Shown here one piece after another: positions 34,171 to 44,375 of a DNA stretch of 64,000 nucleotides; the first letter of the stretch is position 1, and each line of letters opens with the position of its first letter. The DNA is taken from NCBI RefSeq assembly GCF_030581005.1, contig NZ_JAUQSX010000002.1:1-64000 (forward strand), in the 5' to 3' direction. The notes under the pieces were generated by a model. That model was given only the letters and a program-made list of their open reading frames with translations, ran no database searches and was not told the origin of the DNA. This stretch comes from Hymenobacter mellowenesis (GTDB taxonomy: Bacteria; Bacteroidota; Bacteroidia; Cytophagales; Hymenobacteraceae). A program made the position numbers and the translations under genes.

Positions 34171-37100
34171 ATGTCCTCTAGCCCCGATACCGACTGGGCC
34201 GCGCAGCTCGCCGCGGCGCGGGCCCGCGGGCAGCAAGCCGAAGCAGCGCTGGCGGCGGCCGAGGCCCGCATTGCCGCCCTTGAGCAGGAGCACGCGGCCA
34301 TTGCCGGCCACGCGCAGCGCCAGCAAATGCAGCTCTCGGCCCTGGTGCAAAACCTGCGGGTGGGCTTGGTGCTCGTAGATGAGCAGGGCCGCATTCAGTT
34401 CGTCAACCAATATTTCTGGGAGCTGTTTGGGCTGCCGGCCGTGGCGGGCCCGGACCAGGGCGGCCCGCCGGTGCCCTATTCGGCGGTGTATATTGACAAC
34501 GCTTTCCGTGACCCGACGGGGTTTCGGAACCGGGCGCAGGCCCTGAACGCCGCCGGCCAAACCGTGCTGCAGGAAGAATTGGCGCTGGCCGACGGCCGGG
34601 TGCTGGAGCTGGACTACCTGGTGCTGGACAAGGCGCGCGCCGGCCGCCTGATTTGCTACCGCGACGTGACCGAGCGCCACCACCGCGACGCCGAGCTGCG
34701 CACCCTCTCCTTCATCCCCCAGCAAAACCCGAACCCCATTCTGCGCCTCACCGCCGCCGGCGAAGTGGTGTATGCCAGCCCGGCCGCTGCGCCGCTGCTC
34801 GAGGCCCTGGCCGCCGACGAGCACGGCCTGCGGCAGCGGCTGGTGGCGCTGGTGCAGGCCGCCCTGCGCTCGCCGCAGCAGCAGCAGCAGGAGCTGGCCG
34901 TGGCCGGCGAGCATTACTTGTTTACGGCCGTGGCCGTGCCCGGCGAGCGCTACGCCACGCTCTACCTCACCAACATCACGTCGCGCTACCAGGCCGAGCA
35001 ACTGCTGGTGAGCCAGCGGGCTTTTTACGAGAGCGTACTGGAGGAAGTGCCCACCACCATCGCCGTGTTCGATGCCGAGCACCGCTACCTCTACCTCAAC
35101 CGGCTGGTGGAGCGCGACCCCGACATCCGGGCCTGGATGCTGGGCAAAACGAGCACCGAGGCCGGCACGCGCCGGCAGCGCCCCGCCGCCATGATTCAGC
35201 AGCGCGCCGCCAATTTTGCCGCCGCCCTGCGCGAGCAGCGCGAAGTGGAATGGGAAGAAATCCACGTGCGGGAAGGGGCGCCCCGCAGCTTTCTGGTGCG
35301 CTTCCGGCCTGTGGTGTCGGCCGATGGCCGCACGCTGATAATCTGCTCCGGCATCGACATCACGGAGCGGAAGCAGAGCGAGGAAATGCGGATGGCGCAG
35401 CAAGAATTCTACGAGTCCATTCTCAACCTGCTGCCCGTCGATATTGCCGTGTTTGACGCGGAGCACCGGTTTATGTTCGCCAATCCGTCGTCGATTTCGG
35501 ACCCCGTGGTGCGGAAGCAGGTCATTGGCATGACCAACGAGGAGTACTTCGCGTTTCGCAACCGGCAGCAGCCGTCCGGCATGGCCGACCAGCGGGCCCA
35601 GTACTTCGACCTGGCCGTGCGCACCCGCACCGACGTGACGTGGGAGGAAATGCGCACCGACAAAAAGCAGCGCCCCCAGCTCATCATGCGGCACCTGCGG
35701 CCCGTGTTCGACGCCGATGGCACGCTCCGCCTGGTGGTGGGGTCGGGCATCGACATCACCGCCCGCTATACCGCCGAAAAGCTCCAGCACGAGGTGCAGC
35801 AGATGCTGCAGGTGCAGCAGGACTTCGTGCGCCAGATTCTGGACGCCCTGCCCAACGTGCTCTACATCGTGGACCCCGACGGCGCGGTGTCGTTTTCAAA
35901 CCCGGCCTACGAGGCCATGATTGCGCACGGCCGCCACTGGCAGGAAGCGGACGTGCCGCCGGCCGTGCGCGAAGAAATGCGGCAGATGCAGGCCCTCAAC
36001 CAGCTGGTGCGCGCCAGCCAGCTGCCCCAGGTGAAGGAGATGCCCTACACCCTGGCCTCGGGCGAAACGCTGTACTTCCACGTGCACAAGCGCCCCATGC
36101 TGCGCCCCGATGGCCAGTTCGACATCCTCACCATCAGCACCGAAGTGACGGCCGTGAAGCAGGCCCGCTCCGCCCTGGAGCGCCGCGAAAAGCAGTACCA
36201 CGACCTGGTATACTACTCGCAGGCTCTCATTTGCACCCACGACCTGGCCGGCATCCTGCTCTCGGTGAACCCCGCCATTGAGCGCCTCATGGGCCTGCCC
36301 GCCGCGCAGCTGGTGGGCCAGTCGCTGCGGCGGGCCATTGCGCCCGAGCACCACGCGGCCCTGCAGGCCTACCTCAACGGGGGCCAGCACGCCCAGCCCC
36401 GCATTGTGCAGGTGCTGGCCGGCGGTGGCGAGCGGCGCTACCTGCAATACTACACCTACGAAGTGCGCGAGGAAGGCCATCCGCCCTACGTGGTGGCGTC
36501 GGGCTACGACGTGACGCAGGGCATTATAGCCCAGCAAGCCCTGCAGCTCGCCAAGCGCGAAGCCGAAGAAAACGCCCACGCCAAAGAGGCGTTTCTGGCC
36601 CGCATGAGCCACGAAATCCGCACGCCCCTGAATGGGGTGCTGGGCATGGCTGCCCTGCTCCAGAAAACGCCCCTCGATGCCGCCCAGCGCGAATACCTGG
36701 CCACCATGCAGCACGCCGGGCGCCACCTGCTGGCCTTGCTCAACGACGTGCTCGACATGGCCAAAATCACCAGCCAGCACCTGGAGCTCAACCATGCCCC
36801 CTTCGATGTAGCCATGGTGTTGCAGGGCGCCGGGCAAACCGTGGCCGCGCTGGCCGCCAAAAAAGGCCTGCAGCTGGAAGTGGAGCCCCTGCGCCCCGAC
36901 CTGCCCCGCGTGCTGGGCGATGCCTACCGGCTGCACCAGGTGCTGCTCAACCTGCTCTCGAACGCCATCAAGTTTACGGAGGCGGGTCTCGTGCGGCTGG
37001 GGGCCGATGTGGTGGCCGAAACCCCCGAAGCCCTCACCCTGGATTTCCGGGTGGAGGACACGGGCATTGGCATTTCGGCCCAGGAACAGGTTCATATCTT

Positions 37101-37749
37101 CGACGCTTTCGCCCAGGCCAATGCCGAAACCAGCCAGCTCTACGGGGGCACGGGGCTGGGCCTGACCATCAGCCAGCAGCTGGTGGGGCAAATGGGCGGC
37201 ACCCTGCGCCTGCACAGTCAACCGGACCAGGGCACCACGTTCTACTTCCAGCTGGTGCTGCCCCGGGCCGCCGAACCCCTGACCCCGGCCCCGCCCGCTG
37301 CCGCCCCAGCCGCTTCCGCGCCGGCCGAACGCCTGCGCGGCCTGCGCGTACTGCTGGCCGAGGATAACCTTGTTAACCAGCGCATTGCCGTGGCCGTGTT
37401 GGAATTCTGGGGCGTACAGGTAACAGCCGTGGGCAACGGCCGCGATGCCCTAGCCCAGCTGCTGCAGCAGCGGTTCGACGTGGTGCTGCTCGACATTCGG
37501 ATGCCCGGCCTGAACGGGGTGCAGGTGACCGAGGCCATTCGCCGCCACCCCGTTCAGGCCCTCGCCCAGGTGCCCATCGTGGCCCTCACCGCCAACGCCT
37601 TCGAGGCCGACCGCGCCGCCTACCTGGCCGCCGGCATGAACGCCTGCCTCACCAAACCCTATGAGGAAGCCGCCCTCTGCCAGCTGCTGCTGGATTTGAC
37701 AGAAAGCCGACCCGGCCGAGCAGGAACAGGAAGTACGCCGGGCAGTTGA
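34171..37749 (+). CDS. Hybrid histidine kinase with multiple PAS domains and receiver
   Basis: 1192 residues, soluble, no membrane helix. An N-terminal coiled coil (about 5-55) precedes about six PAS-type modules, e.g. at 58, 180, 290, 410, 550 and 670 (recurring FYES.L..LP..IAVFDAEHR and [19 protein letters not shown]). HisKA has [24 protein letters not shown]; HATPase has NLLSNAIKF, EDTGIGIS and GGTGLGLTISQQL; the receiver has [20 protein letters not shown] and CLTKPYEE. A cytosolic sensor, possibly for redox, light or small molecules. ATG at 34171; a TTG six bases upstream also lies in frame. A shorter paralogue follows at 37897. Confidence 0.92.
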   Translation: MSSSPDTDWAAQLAAARARGQQAEAALAAAEARIAALEQEHAAIAGHAQRQQMQLSALVQNLRVGLVLVDEQGRIQFVNQYFWELFGLPAVAGPDQGGPPVPYSAVYIDNAFRDPTGFRNRAQALNAAGQTVLQEELALADGRVLELDYLVLDKARAGRLICYRDVTERHHRDAELRTLSFIPQQNPNPILRLTAAGEVVYASPAAAPLLEALAADEHGLRQRLVALVQAALRSPQQQQQELAVAGEHYLFTAVAVPGERYATLYLTNITSRYQAEQLLVSQRAFYESVLEEVPTTIAVFDAEHRYLYLNRLVERDPDIRAWMLGKTSTEAGTRRQRPAAMIQQRAANFAAALREQREVEWEEIHVREGAPRSFLVRFRPVVSADGRTLIICSGIDITERKQSEEMRMAQQEFYESILNLLPVDIAVFDAEHRFMFANPSSISDPVVRKQVIGMTNEEYFAFRNRQQPSGMADQRAQYFDLAVRTRTDVTWEEMRTDKKQRPQLIMRHLRPVFDADGTLRLVVGSGIDITARYTAEKLQHEVQQMLQVQQDFVRQILDALPNVLYIVDPDGAVSFSNPAYEAMIAHGRHWQEADVPPAVREEMRQMQALNQLVRASQLPQVKEMPYTLASGETLYFHVHKRPMLRPDGQFDILTISTEVTAVKQARSALERREKQYHDLVYYSQALICTHDLAGILLSVNPAIERLMGLPAAQLVGQSLRRAIAPEHHAALQAYLNGGQHAQPRIVQVLAGGGERRYLQYYTYEVREEGHPPYVVASGYDVTQGIIAQQALQLAKREAEENAHAKEAFLARMSHEIRTPLNGVLGMAALLQKTPLDAAQREYLATMQHAGRHLLALLNDVLDMAKITSQHLELNHAPFDVAMVLQGAGQTVAALAAKKGLQLEVEPLRPDLPRVLGDAYRLHQVLLNLLSNAIKFTEAGLVRLGADVVAETPEALTLDFRVEDTGIGISAQEQVHIFDAFAQANAETSQLYGGTGLGLTISQQLVGQMGGTLRLHSQPDQGTTFYFQLVLPRAAEPLTPAPPAAAPAASAPAERLRGLRVLLAEDNLVNQRIAVAVLEFWGVQVTAVGNGRDALAQLLQQRFDVVLLDIRMPGLNGVQVTEAIRRHPVQALAQVPIVALTANAFEADRAAYLAAGMNACLTKPYEEAALCQLLLDLTESRPGRAGTGSTPGS

Positions 37750-37896
37750 CTTATGGTGAAGCAGAAAAAATAGGAATAATCTAATTACCGTTTTTAATAT
37801 CTACTGTTATCGAGTACCTTGCCCACCTTTCCGGGTGGTTGGGGTGCTGCCTCTGCCAATGGCCATTCCGAAGCAATCGTAAACCCTGCCGCCGCC

Positions 37897-40398
37897 ATGC
37901 CCGATGCGCCAGATGCTTCTGAAGCCCCCTGTGCCGCGCAGTTGGCGGCCGAGCGCGCCTGCCACGCCCAAACCACCGCCGAGCTGGCTGCGCTGAAGGT
38001 GCGGGTAGCCGCCCTGGAGCAGCAGCTGAGTGCCGCAGCCGGCAGCGCCCAGCGCCAGCGCACGCAGGTGCTCGCGGCGCAGCGGGAGTTCTACGAAGCC
38101 ATTCTAAACGCGCTGCCGGTGGAAGTGGTGGTGTGGGACGACCAGCAGCGCAGCGTATTCATCAACTCCGCCGCCCTGCCCGACCCGGTCCGGCGTGGCC
38201 AGGCCATTAGGCAGCTTCCTGGGGGCTACTTCGCGCTGTACGACTCAGCGCCGCCGCCATTGGCCGTGAGCGAGCAGCGCGAGTACCAGTTCAGCATGGC
38301 CGCGGATACCAGCGCCGACGTCATCTTCGAGGAACTGACCACCGACGCGCAGCAGCAACAAACGCTCATCATGCGCCACCTGCGCCCGGTGTGTCACCCC
38401 AACGGCACCCTGCGCCTGACCGTGAGCCTGGGCATCGACATCACGGCGCGGCTCTTGGCCGAGCGGCAGCAGGAACAGCGCAAAGTGCAGGCCATGCTGC
38501 GGTCGCAGCAAAAATTCATTCAGCAGATAATGGATACGCTGCCCAACGCCCTGTATCTGGTGAATGCGGACGGCAGCCTGACCTCAACCAACCGGGCCTT
38601 CCGCGACATGGCGGCCATCACCCGCCACTCGCAGGGCGACGCCACCGACCCGGTGGTGCAGGAGGAACTGCGGCAGATAACGCTGTTCAACCAGCAGGTG
38701 CTGGCCACCGGGCAAGCCGAAACCCGGGAACTGACCTTTACCACCGTTGCCGGGGAAAAGATTTATTACCAAGTATATAAGCGGCCGATAAAACAAGTGG
38801 GCGGCCAGACGGGAGTCTTCACCATCACCACCGACGTGACGGCCCTGCGCAAGGCCAGCCTGGAGCTGGAGCGCCGCGAAAAGCAGTACCACGACCTGGT
38901 GCATTATTCGCAGGCCCTTATCTGCACCCACGACCTGGAAGGCCGGCTGCTCTCGGTGAACCCGGCCATTGAGCGCCTGATGGGAGCACCCGCCACGCAA
39001 CTGGTGGGCCACAACCTACGCGAGGCCCTGCTGCCAGAGCGCCACAGTGCTTTCCAAGCATACCTGGACGGGGACGAATCGCTGCTGGCGCAGCCCCGCA
39101 TTGCTTCCATCCGCACCCACACGGGCGAGCTGCACTACCTGCAATACTACACCTACCGCGTGACCGAAGAGGGCTACCCGCCTTACGTGGTAGCCTCGGG
39201 CTACGACGTGACCGAGGGCCACCTAGCCCAGCAGGCCCTGCGGCAGGCCAAGCAGCAGGCCGAGGAGAACACCCAGGCCAAAGAGGCCTTCCTTTCCCGC
39301 ATGAGCCACGAAATTCGCACGCCCCTCAACGGCGTGCTCGGCATGGCCGCCCTGCTCCAGAAAACTGACCTCACCACCGCGCAGCAGGAATACCTGCGCA
39401 CCATGCAGCACGCCGGGCGCCACCTGCTGGCCTTGGTGAACGACGTGCTGGACATGGCCAAAATCACCGCCCAGCACGTGCAGCTCGAAAATGCGCCCTT
39501 CGACCTGGCGCTGGTGCTGCAAGGGGCCGGGCAAACGATGGCGGCCCTGGCCGAGCAAAAGGGCTTGGCTTTCACCGTTGAGCCGCTGGCCACTGACCCG
39601 GCCCGCGTGGTAGGCGACGCCTACCGCTTGCACCAAGTGCTACTCAACCTGCTCGGCAACGCCATCAAATTCACCGAAACCGGCAGCGTGCGCCTGGGGG
39701 CCGACGTGCTGCACGACACGCCCACTGGCCTAACCCTCCGGTTTTGGGTGGCCGATACCGGCATTGGCATGACCGCCGACGAGCAGGCGCACATCTTCGA
39801 AGCCTTTGCCCAAGCCAATGCCGAAACCAGCCGCCGCTTCGGCGGCACGGGCTTGGGCCTGGCCATCAGCCAGCAGCTGGTGGCCCAGATGGGCGGCACC
39901 CTGACGCTAAGGAGCGAGCCCGGCCAGGGTACTGTTTTCTCTTTCCGGCTGGTGCTGCCCCGCGCGGCGGCCAGCGCGGCGCCGGTGCCGGCCACCCCTG
40001 GGGTTTCGTGCGAGAAGCTGCGCGGCCGGCGCATTCTGCTGGCCGAAGACAACCTGGTGAACCAGCAGATTGCCCGCATTGTCCTCGAAAACCAGGGCGT
40101 GCACGTAACGGCTGTCGATAATGGCCTCGCTGCCCTCGCGCAGCTGGAAAACGAGGATTACGACGCCGCCATTCTCGACATCCGCATGCCCGGCCTGAGC
40201 GGGGTGGAAGTCACCATCGCCGTGCGTCACCAGGGCAATGCCCACCGCGCCGGTATTCCCATCATCGCCCTCACCGCCAACGCTTTCGAAGCCGACCGCG
40301 CCACGTACCTGGCCGCGGGCATGAACGCCTGCCTCACCAAGCCCTACGAGGAAGCCGCCCTCTGCCAGCTCCTGCTGGATTTGACAGAAAAGAGTTAG
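37897..40398 (+). CDS. Hybrid histidine kinase, shorter tandem paralogue
   Basis: 833 residues. Coiled coil (about 15-60), three PAS modules ([58 protein letters not shown]), His[28 protein letters not shown], HATPase [13 protein letters not shown], and a receiver with [12 protein letters not shown] and CLTKPYEE. From the last PAS onward it is very similar to the upstream gene, while it lacks the first three PAS modules, so a tandem duplication with loss or gain of PAS units is clear. ATG at 37897 chosen over a TTG at 37819. An R1 palindrome follows. Confidence 0.92.
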   Translation: MPDAPDASEAPCAAQLAAERACHAQTTAELAALKVRVAALEQQLSAAAGSAQRQRTQVLAAQREFYEAILNALPVEVVVWDDQQRSVFINSAALPDPVRRGQAIRQLPGGYFALYDSAPPPLAVSEQREYQFSMAADTSADVIFEELTTDAQQQQTLIMRHLRPVCHPNGTLRLTVSLGIDITARLLAERQQEQRKVQAMLRSQQKFIQQIMDTLPNALYLVNADGSLTSTNRAFRDMAAITRHSQGDATDPVVQEELRQITLFNQQVLATGQAETRELTFTTVAGEKIYYQVYKRPIKQVGGQTGVFTITTDVTALRKASLELERREKQYHDLVHYSQALICTHDLEGRLLSVNPAIERLMGAPATQLVGHNLREALLPERHSAFQAYLDGDESLLAQPRIASIRTHTGELHYLQYYTYRVTEEGYPPYVVASGYDVTEGHLAQQALRQAKQQAEENTQAKEAFLSRMSHEIRTPLNGVLGMAALLQKTDLTTAQQEYLRTMQHAGRHLLALVNDVLDMAKITAQHVQLENAPFDLALVLQGAGQTMAALAEQKGLAFTVEPLATDPARVVGDAYRLHQVLLNLLGNAIKFTETGSVRLGADVLHDTPTGLTLRFWVADTGIGMTADEQAHIFEAFAQANAETSRRFGGTGLGLAISQQLVAQMGGTLTLRSEPGQGTVFSFRLVLPRAAASAAPVPATPGVSCEKLRGRRILLAEDNLVNQQIARIVLENQGVHVTAVDNGLAALAQLENEDYDAAILDIRMPGLSGVEVTIAVRHQGNAHRAGIPIIALTANAFEADRATYLAAGMNACLTKPYEEAALCQLLLDLTEKS

Positions 40399-40415
40399 CC
40401 GAAAAATCTACAGCC

Positions 40416-40518
40416 CGTCATGCAGAGCGCAGCGAAGCATCTCGCGTGTGGTGGTAATTATTTATCAACGAATGATTTACTTCCACACGCGAGATGCTTC
40501 GCTGCGCTCTGCATGACG
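40416..40518. repeat. R1 palindromic repeat
   Basis: Arms with CGTCATGCAGAGCGCAGCGA and complement, inner GCATCTCGCGTGTG. It separates the convergent hybrid kinase and response-regulator genes and may act as a two-way terminator. Confidence 0.93.
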
Positions 40519-40523
40519 TAATT

Positions 40524-41885
40524 TTATCCCAGCCCGTACTCTTCCAGCTTACGATACAATGTCGTCAGCCCGATGCCCAGTCTTTTCGCCACGTCGGGCT
40601 TATTCCCCTCCAGCTCGCCCATCAGTTTGCTAATATGCCGGGCCTCCAGCGCCCGCAGGCTTTCGTCGGCCGCGTCGGCACCGGGCCGGGCGGGGCGGCC
40701 CAGCGCGTGGAATTCATCGGGCAAATAATCAGCCGATAACAACTCGCCATTCGGGGCCAGGATGGCGGCCCGTTCCAGCACGTTTTTCAACTCGCGGACA
40801 TTGCCGGGCCAGGGGTAGCGTTGCAGCATGGCCAACGCTTCTTCGGAGAGGCCAGGGAGGCGTTTGCTGAGGCGGGCGGCGAAGTGCTGGAGGAAGAAAT
40901 TGGCCAGCGGCGGCACGTCGGTGGGCCGGTCTTTGAGGCTGGGGACGAGGATGGTGAAGACCGAGAGGCGGTAATATAAATCGGGGCGGAAGCGGCCTTC
41001 GGCGGCTTCCTGCTTGAGGTTGCGGTTGGTGGCGGCCACCAGGCGGAGGTTGACCTTGGTGGGCTTGGTGTCGCCGAGCTTGGTGAAGCTCTGGCTTTCG
41101 AGCACGCGCAGGAACTTGGCCTGCACGTTGAGCTCCAGCTCGCCGATTTCGTCCAGAAACAGGGTGCCGCCGTTGGCTTCTTCCAGCAGGCCCTTTTTGT
41201 CGGCCAGCGCGCCGGTGAAGGCGCCTTTCTTGTAGCCAAACAGCTCGGATTCGAGCAAATCTTTGGGAAAGGCGCTGCAATTGACGGCCACGAAGGCCTT
41301 GCCCTGCCGCCCGCTGGCCTGGTGGATGGCCTGGGCAAACAGCTCCTTGCCGCTGCCGGTGGGGCCTTCGAGCAGCACGGTGCTGTCGGTGGGCGCTACC
41401 TGGCGGGCCAGCTGCTGCACGCGCCGCAGCTCCACGGAGTCGCCAATCATGGACTCGAAGCGGTACTGCTGGCCCACGCGGCGCTCCAGCTCCGTGACGC
41501 GCTGGCGGAGGCGGGCTTTTTCGGCGGCGCGCTCCACCACCACCACCAGCTGCTGCTCAAAATCGCCCTTGGTGAGGTAGTCGAACGCGCCGAGCTTCAT
41601 GGCCTTCACGCCGTCGGGGATGGTGCCGAAGGCGGTGAGCAGCACCACTTCGGCATCGGGGGCGGCGGCTTTGAAGCGGGGCAGCAGGTCGACGCCGTTG
41701 GCATCGGGCAGCTTCACGTCGGAGAGCACGAGCAGGATGTCGGCGGCGTGTTGCTGGAGCAGCTCCAGGCCGCGGCGGGCGTCGGGGGCTTGCAGCACGG
41801 TGTAGCCTTCCAGCTCCAGCACCTGGGCCAGCAGCTGGCGCAAGCGCGCTTCGTCGTCGATGATGAGCAGGGTACCGGTGGGCAT
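40524..41885 (-). CDS. Sigma-54-dependent response regulator (NtrC/AtoC type)
   Basis: 453 residues. Receiver (1-120) with IIDDE, phospho-acceptor Asp56 in LVLSDVKLP and Lys in LTKGD; AAA+ domain (about 140-375) with Walker A EGPTGSGKE, sigma-54 contact loop GAFTGA, and Walker B GGTLFLDEIGE; C-terminal Fis-type HTH (about 410-450, NKPDVAKRLGIGLTTLYRKLEEYGL). It activates sigma-54 RNA polymerase when phosphorylated. Likely partners are the orphan kinases nearby. No -24/-12 site was located in the window. Confidence 0.95.
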   Translation of the reverse strand: MPTGTLLIIDDEARLRQLLAQVLELEGYTVLQAPDARRGLELLQQHAADILLVLSDVKLPDANGVDLLPRFKAAAPDAEVVLLTAFGTIPDGVKAMKLGAFDYLTKGDFEQQLVVVVERAAEKARLRQRVTELERRVGQQYRFESMIGDSVELRRVQQLARQVAPTDSTVLLEGPTGSGKELFAQAIHQASGRQGKAFVAVNCSAFPKDLLESELFGYKKGAFTGALADKKGLLEEANGGTLFLDEIGELELNVQAKFLRVLESQSFTKLGDTKPTKVNLRLVAATNRNLKQEAAEGRFRPDLYYRLSVFTILVPSLKDRPTDVPPLANFFLQHFAARLSKRLPGLSEEALAMLQRYPWPGNVRELKNVLERAAILAPNGELLSADYLPDEFHALGRPARPGADAADESLRALEARHISKLMGELEGNKPDVAKRLGIGLTTLYRKLEEYGLG

Positions 41886-41986
41886 TTAGGGAGCTAGAGG
41901 AAGATGGTGTTATGAATGATTAGGCAAGTTAAAGCTGTATGTGAAGAGCCTTCCCAAGATTACAAGTGTTTATGAACTAACTCTGC

Positions 41987-41994
41987 TACTTTTG
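41987..41994 (+). promoter_or_regulatory. -7 element of the CBS-HEPN gene
   Basis: TACTTTTG, exact TAnnTTTG match, 47 bases before the ATG at 42042, inside the AT-rich block. A weak TGTTTA lies about 15 bases upstream. Confidence 0.5.
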
Positions 41995-42041
41995 GCTGCC
42001 TTAAGTGTCAGAAAAAGAGTAATCACACTCAAAACCTAATC

Positions 42042-43433
42042 ATGCCTATACCTGCCGGAGATTTAGTCCAAAACCAAATTGTGATTTCTGTCAAGCTTTA
42101 TACAACTCTTGCCGAAGCACTAAACCTAATGATTGAGCATGATTTCAGTCAGTTACCAATTATTGATATTAAAAACAGACCATTAGGGGTAGTTACAAGT
42201 GCTTCAATAGCTCGGGCGCTATTACGATTTGGTGTTAGGGCAGAGGAGCTAAATGTGAGTGATGCAATATTGAAAATTCCCACTTATCAAGCAGATGAAG
42301 ACTTGCTATACATACTTGATAATATGTTGATGCACTCTGCTGTATTCATTGTGAATGCAGCAGGGGCACTACTTGGTATTATAACAGAATACGATACTAC
42401 TCAATATTTTCGGCAGCGTGCTGAAGATATCGTTCTGTTGAACGATATAGAAAATACTCTGAAAGAACATATTTTAAATGCCTACGGAGCCTCTGAAAAT
42501 GAAAGTGCCGAACTGCGTGAGGCAATTAATGGCTTGAGTAGCTCATGGAATGGAATTCGCAAAAAGGGAGAGCTGATGCTCAAAGCATATTCTAAAAGCA
42601 AGCAAATAACAACCGTTAAAACGGAAATTGATGAGCATATCGATAAGTACTTTCCGTTGAAGGAAGAATTAAAGATGTTTCATGACCTAACGCTTTCAGA
42701 ATTCATCCAGCTAAGCCAAAAAGCTTGGGTTAAACTAAATGACGCTTTCAAAATATCTGGCCCTGCATGGACAAAGATGATAGAGGAAGTTCGTGAAATA
42801 CGCAATAAGCTTGTTCATTTTAGGGGTGATATTTCTCCTGTTGAGCGTCATAACCTCCGCTTCTGTGCTGATTGGTTTAAAGCTCATCAACTGAACCCTC
42901 TGGAGGAAGAGAGTACAGTTGATAATTCTCCCGCTGAAAATGGAATGAATGGAGAAGCAACTGAAGTTGCTCCAGTCCAAAATGTTGTTCCCCGTAAAGA
43001 AGACGTGGAGAGAGCAATCAAAAACAAATATTTATTATTAACCAATTACTTGAAAAACCTTGACGTACAAGGCAAGAGAGGAAATGTTAATTTAACATTC
43101 GCTTACATTCAGGAAATTATAAAAGGTAAATTACCAACTGCTGCCTTTGCACATGCAAACTGGTGGACTGATGTTTCGACACATTCCCAACAGTGGTTAG
43201 AGACGGGATGGAAGGTTCGTGGTGTTCAGTTCGGTGGAAATAACCCTCATGCTTCCTTTACTTTTTGGCCACTAATTGATACGGAAATAAAAGAACCTTG
43301 GCAATTTGTTTATTGGGCTAATCATTTGGATTGTACAAATCAAGAGCTTCAAGATGCTATAAACAAGGTCGGTGAAGAATCTGATTTGGTTGAAATTCAT
43401 GTTAAATTGGAGAAGGGGAAACAAGAAGAATGA
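42042..43433 (+). CDS. CBS-HEPN fusion protein with two further small C-terminal domains
   Basis: 463 residues, soluble. Residues 5-130: two CBS repeats (LAEALNLMIEHDFSQLPIID; LLYILDNMLMHSAVFIVNAA), usually adenine-nucleotide sensors. Residues 135-290: an all-helical region with R254-NKLV-H259, the R-x4-H motif of HEPN ribonucleases. Residues 320-400: FAYIQEIIKGKLP, HANWWTD and WLETGWKVRGVQF, matching my memory of DUF7662. Residues 410-455: YWANHLDCTNQELQDAINKVG, like DUF3606. The gene is strikingly AT-rich with A/T-ending codons, unlike all neighbours, so it is probably horizontally acquired. It stands alone, convergent with the ATPase gene (6-base gap). A nucleotide-gated toxic RNase or defence effector is inferred. 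Confidence 0.8.
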   Translation: MPIPAGDLVQNQIVISVKLYTTLAEALNLMIEHDFSQLPIIDIKNRPLGVVTSASIARALLRFGVRAEELNVSDAILKIPTYQADEDLLYILDNMLMHSAVFIVNAAGALLGIITEYDTTQYFRQRAEDIVLLNDIENTLKEHILNAYGASENESAELREAINGLSSSWNGIRKKGELMLKAYSKSKQITTVKTEIDEHIDKYFPLKEELKMFHDLTLSEFIQLSQKAWVKLNDAFKISGPAWTKMIEEVREIRNKLVHFRGDISPVERHNLRFCADWFKAHQLNPLEEESTVDNSPAENGMNGEATEVAPVQNVVPRKEDVERAIKNKYLLLTNYLKNLDVQGKRGNVNLTFAYIQEIIKGKLPTAAFAHANWWTDVSTHSQQWLETGWKVRGVQFGGNNPHASFTFWPLIDTEIKEPWQFVYWANHLDCTNQELQDAINKVGEESDLVEIHVKLEKGKQEE

Positions 43434-43439
43434 TTCTTT

Positions 43440-44270
43440 CTAACTCCCCCGAATCTCATTCTTGATGTGCTCGACGAACTGGGCGAATTCGGGTTCGGCT
43501 TCGACGTTTTCGTGCCAGGCGAGGCCCATTTCGGCCAGGTTGTATTGGTGCTGGGGGCTGATGGTGGCGCCCGGCACAAGGGCCCCGGCCGCGTCGTGCT
43601 CGTAGCCGAGCAGCCAGAGGCGGTCGGCCAGGGCGGTGGTGGTCACGATGTCGTGCGAGACGATGATGACGGTGTTCAGCTCGTCCATGGTGGTGACTTC
43701 GACGATTATTCTTTTCACTTCGTCAATCATGGCCACGTCGAGGCCGGAGAAGGGCTCATCGAGCAGGATGAGGTGGTCGGAGCAGAGCAGCTGCTGGGCG
43801 ATGGCCGCCCGTTGGCGCTGTCCGCCCGAGAGCAGGGCCGGGTACTTGCGCCGGTGCGGGGCCAGGCCGAATCGTTCGAGGTAGGCGTCGACGTGCTGGC
43901 GGGCGTCGGCGGGGGCGTGCTTGCGCTGGGCGGCCACCAGCAGGTTGTCGTGCAGGGTGCGGTGGTCGAAGAGGGGGTAGCGCTGCTGTACGAAGCCCAC
44001 CATGCCGGGCAGCACGGGCTGCTGGGCGAGGCCCACTTCCACGGTGCCGGTGCCGGGGGCGATGAGGCCCGCCATGATGCGGCACAGCACTGACTTGCCG
44101 ATGCCCGAGCGGCCGTAGAAGCCCACGACCTGGCCCTGGCGCATGTTAGGCCGCGTCACGTCGAGGACCTGGGCGTTGATGTCGCGCAGGATGGGCTCGT
44201 TGTTGAGACTGATGGAGACGTTGGTGAGCGTCAGGATGGGGTCGCGGTAGGCGTAGGTGTGGGCAGTCAT
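43440..44270 (-). CDS. ABC transporter ATP-binding protein
   Basis: 276 residues. Walker A GRSGIGKSVL, Q-loop FVQQRYPLF, signature LSGGQRQRAAIAQQL, Walker B LILLDEPFSGLD, H-loop IIVSHD. Closest in style to SsuB/TauB/nitrate-type importer ATPases. A C-terminal extension (about 230-276) carries HQYNLAEMGLAWHENVEAEP. Matches the permease at 45045 and binding protein at 45964, from which it is separated by a RAYT unit inserted on the other strand. Its start is seven bases from an R2 palindrome. Confidence 0.92.
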   Translation of the reverse strand: MTAHTYAYRDPILTLTNVSISLNNEPILRDINAQVLDVTRPNMRQGQVVGFYGRSGIGKSVLCRIMAGLIAPGTGTVEVGLAQQPVLPGMVGFVQQRYPLFDHRTLHDNLLVAAQRKHAPADARQHVDAYLERFGLAPHRRKYPALLSGGQRQRAAIAQQLLCSDHLILLDEPFSGLDVAMIDEVKRIIVEVTTMDELNTVIIVSHDIVTTTALADRLWLLGYEHDAAGALVPGATISPQHQYNLAEMGLAWHENVEAEPEFAQFVEHIKNEIRGS

Positions 44271-44277
44271 GGCGGAT

Positions 44278-44367
44278 TGTAGCGTGGACTCTGCGAGTCC
44301 GCGCTTTCTAGGGTGATACTTGGGGTTTTGCGCGGGCGATGCGCGGACTCGCAGAGTCCACGCTACA
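44278..44367. repeat. R2 REP-type palindrome, left flank of RAYT
   Basis: Left arm TGTAGCGTGGACTCTGCGAG then TCCGCGC; right arm GCGCGGACTCGCAGAGTCCA then CGCTACA (44341-44367). It ends eight bases before the RAYT start. Confidence 0.95.
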
Positions 44368-44375
44368 TTGCGGCT

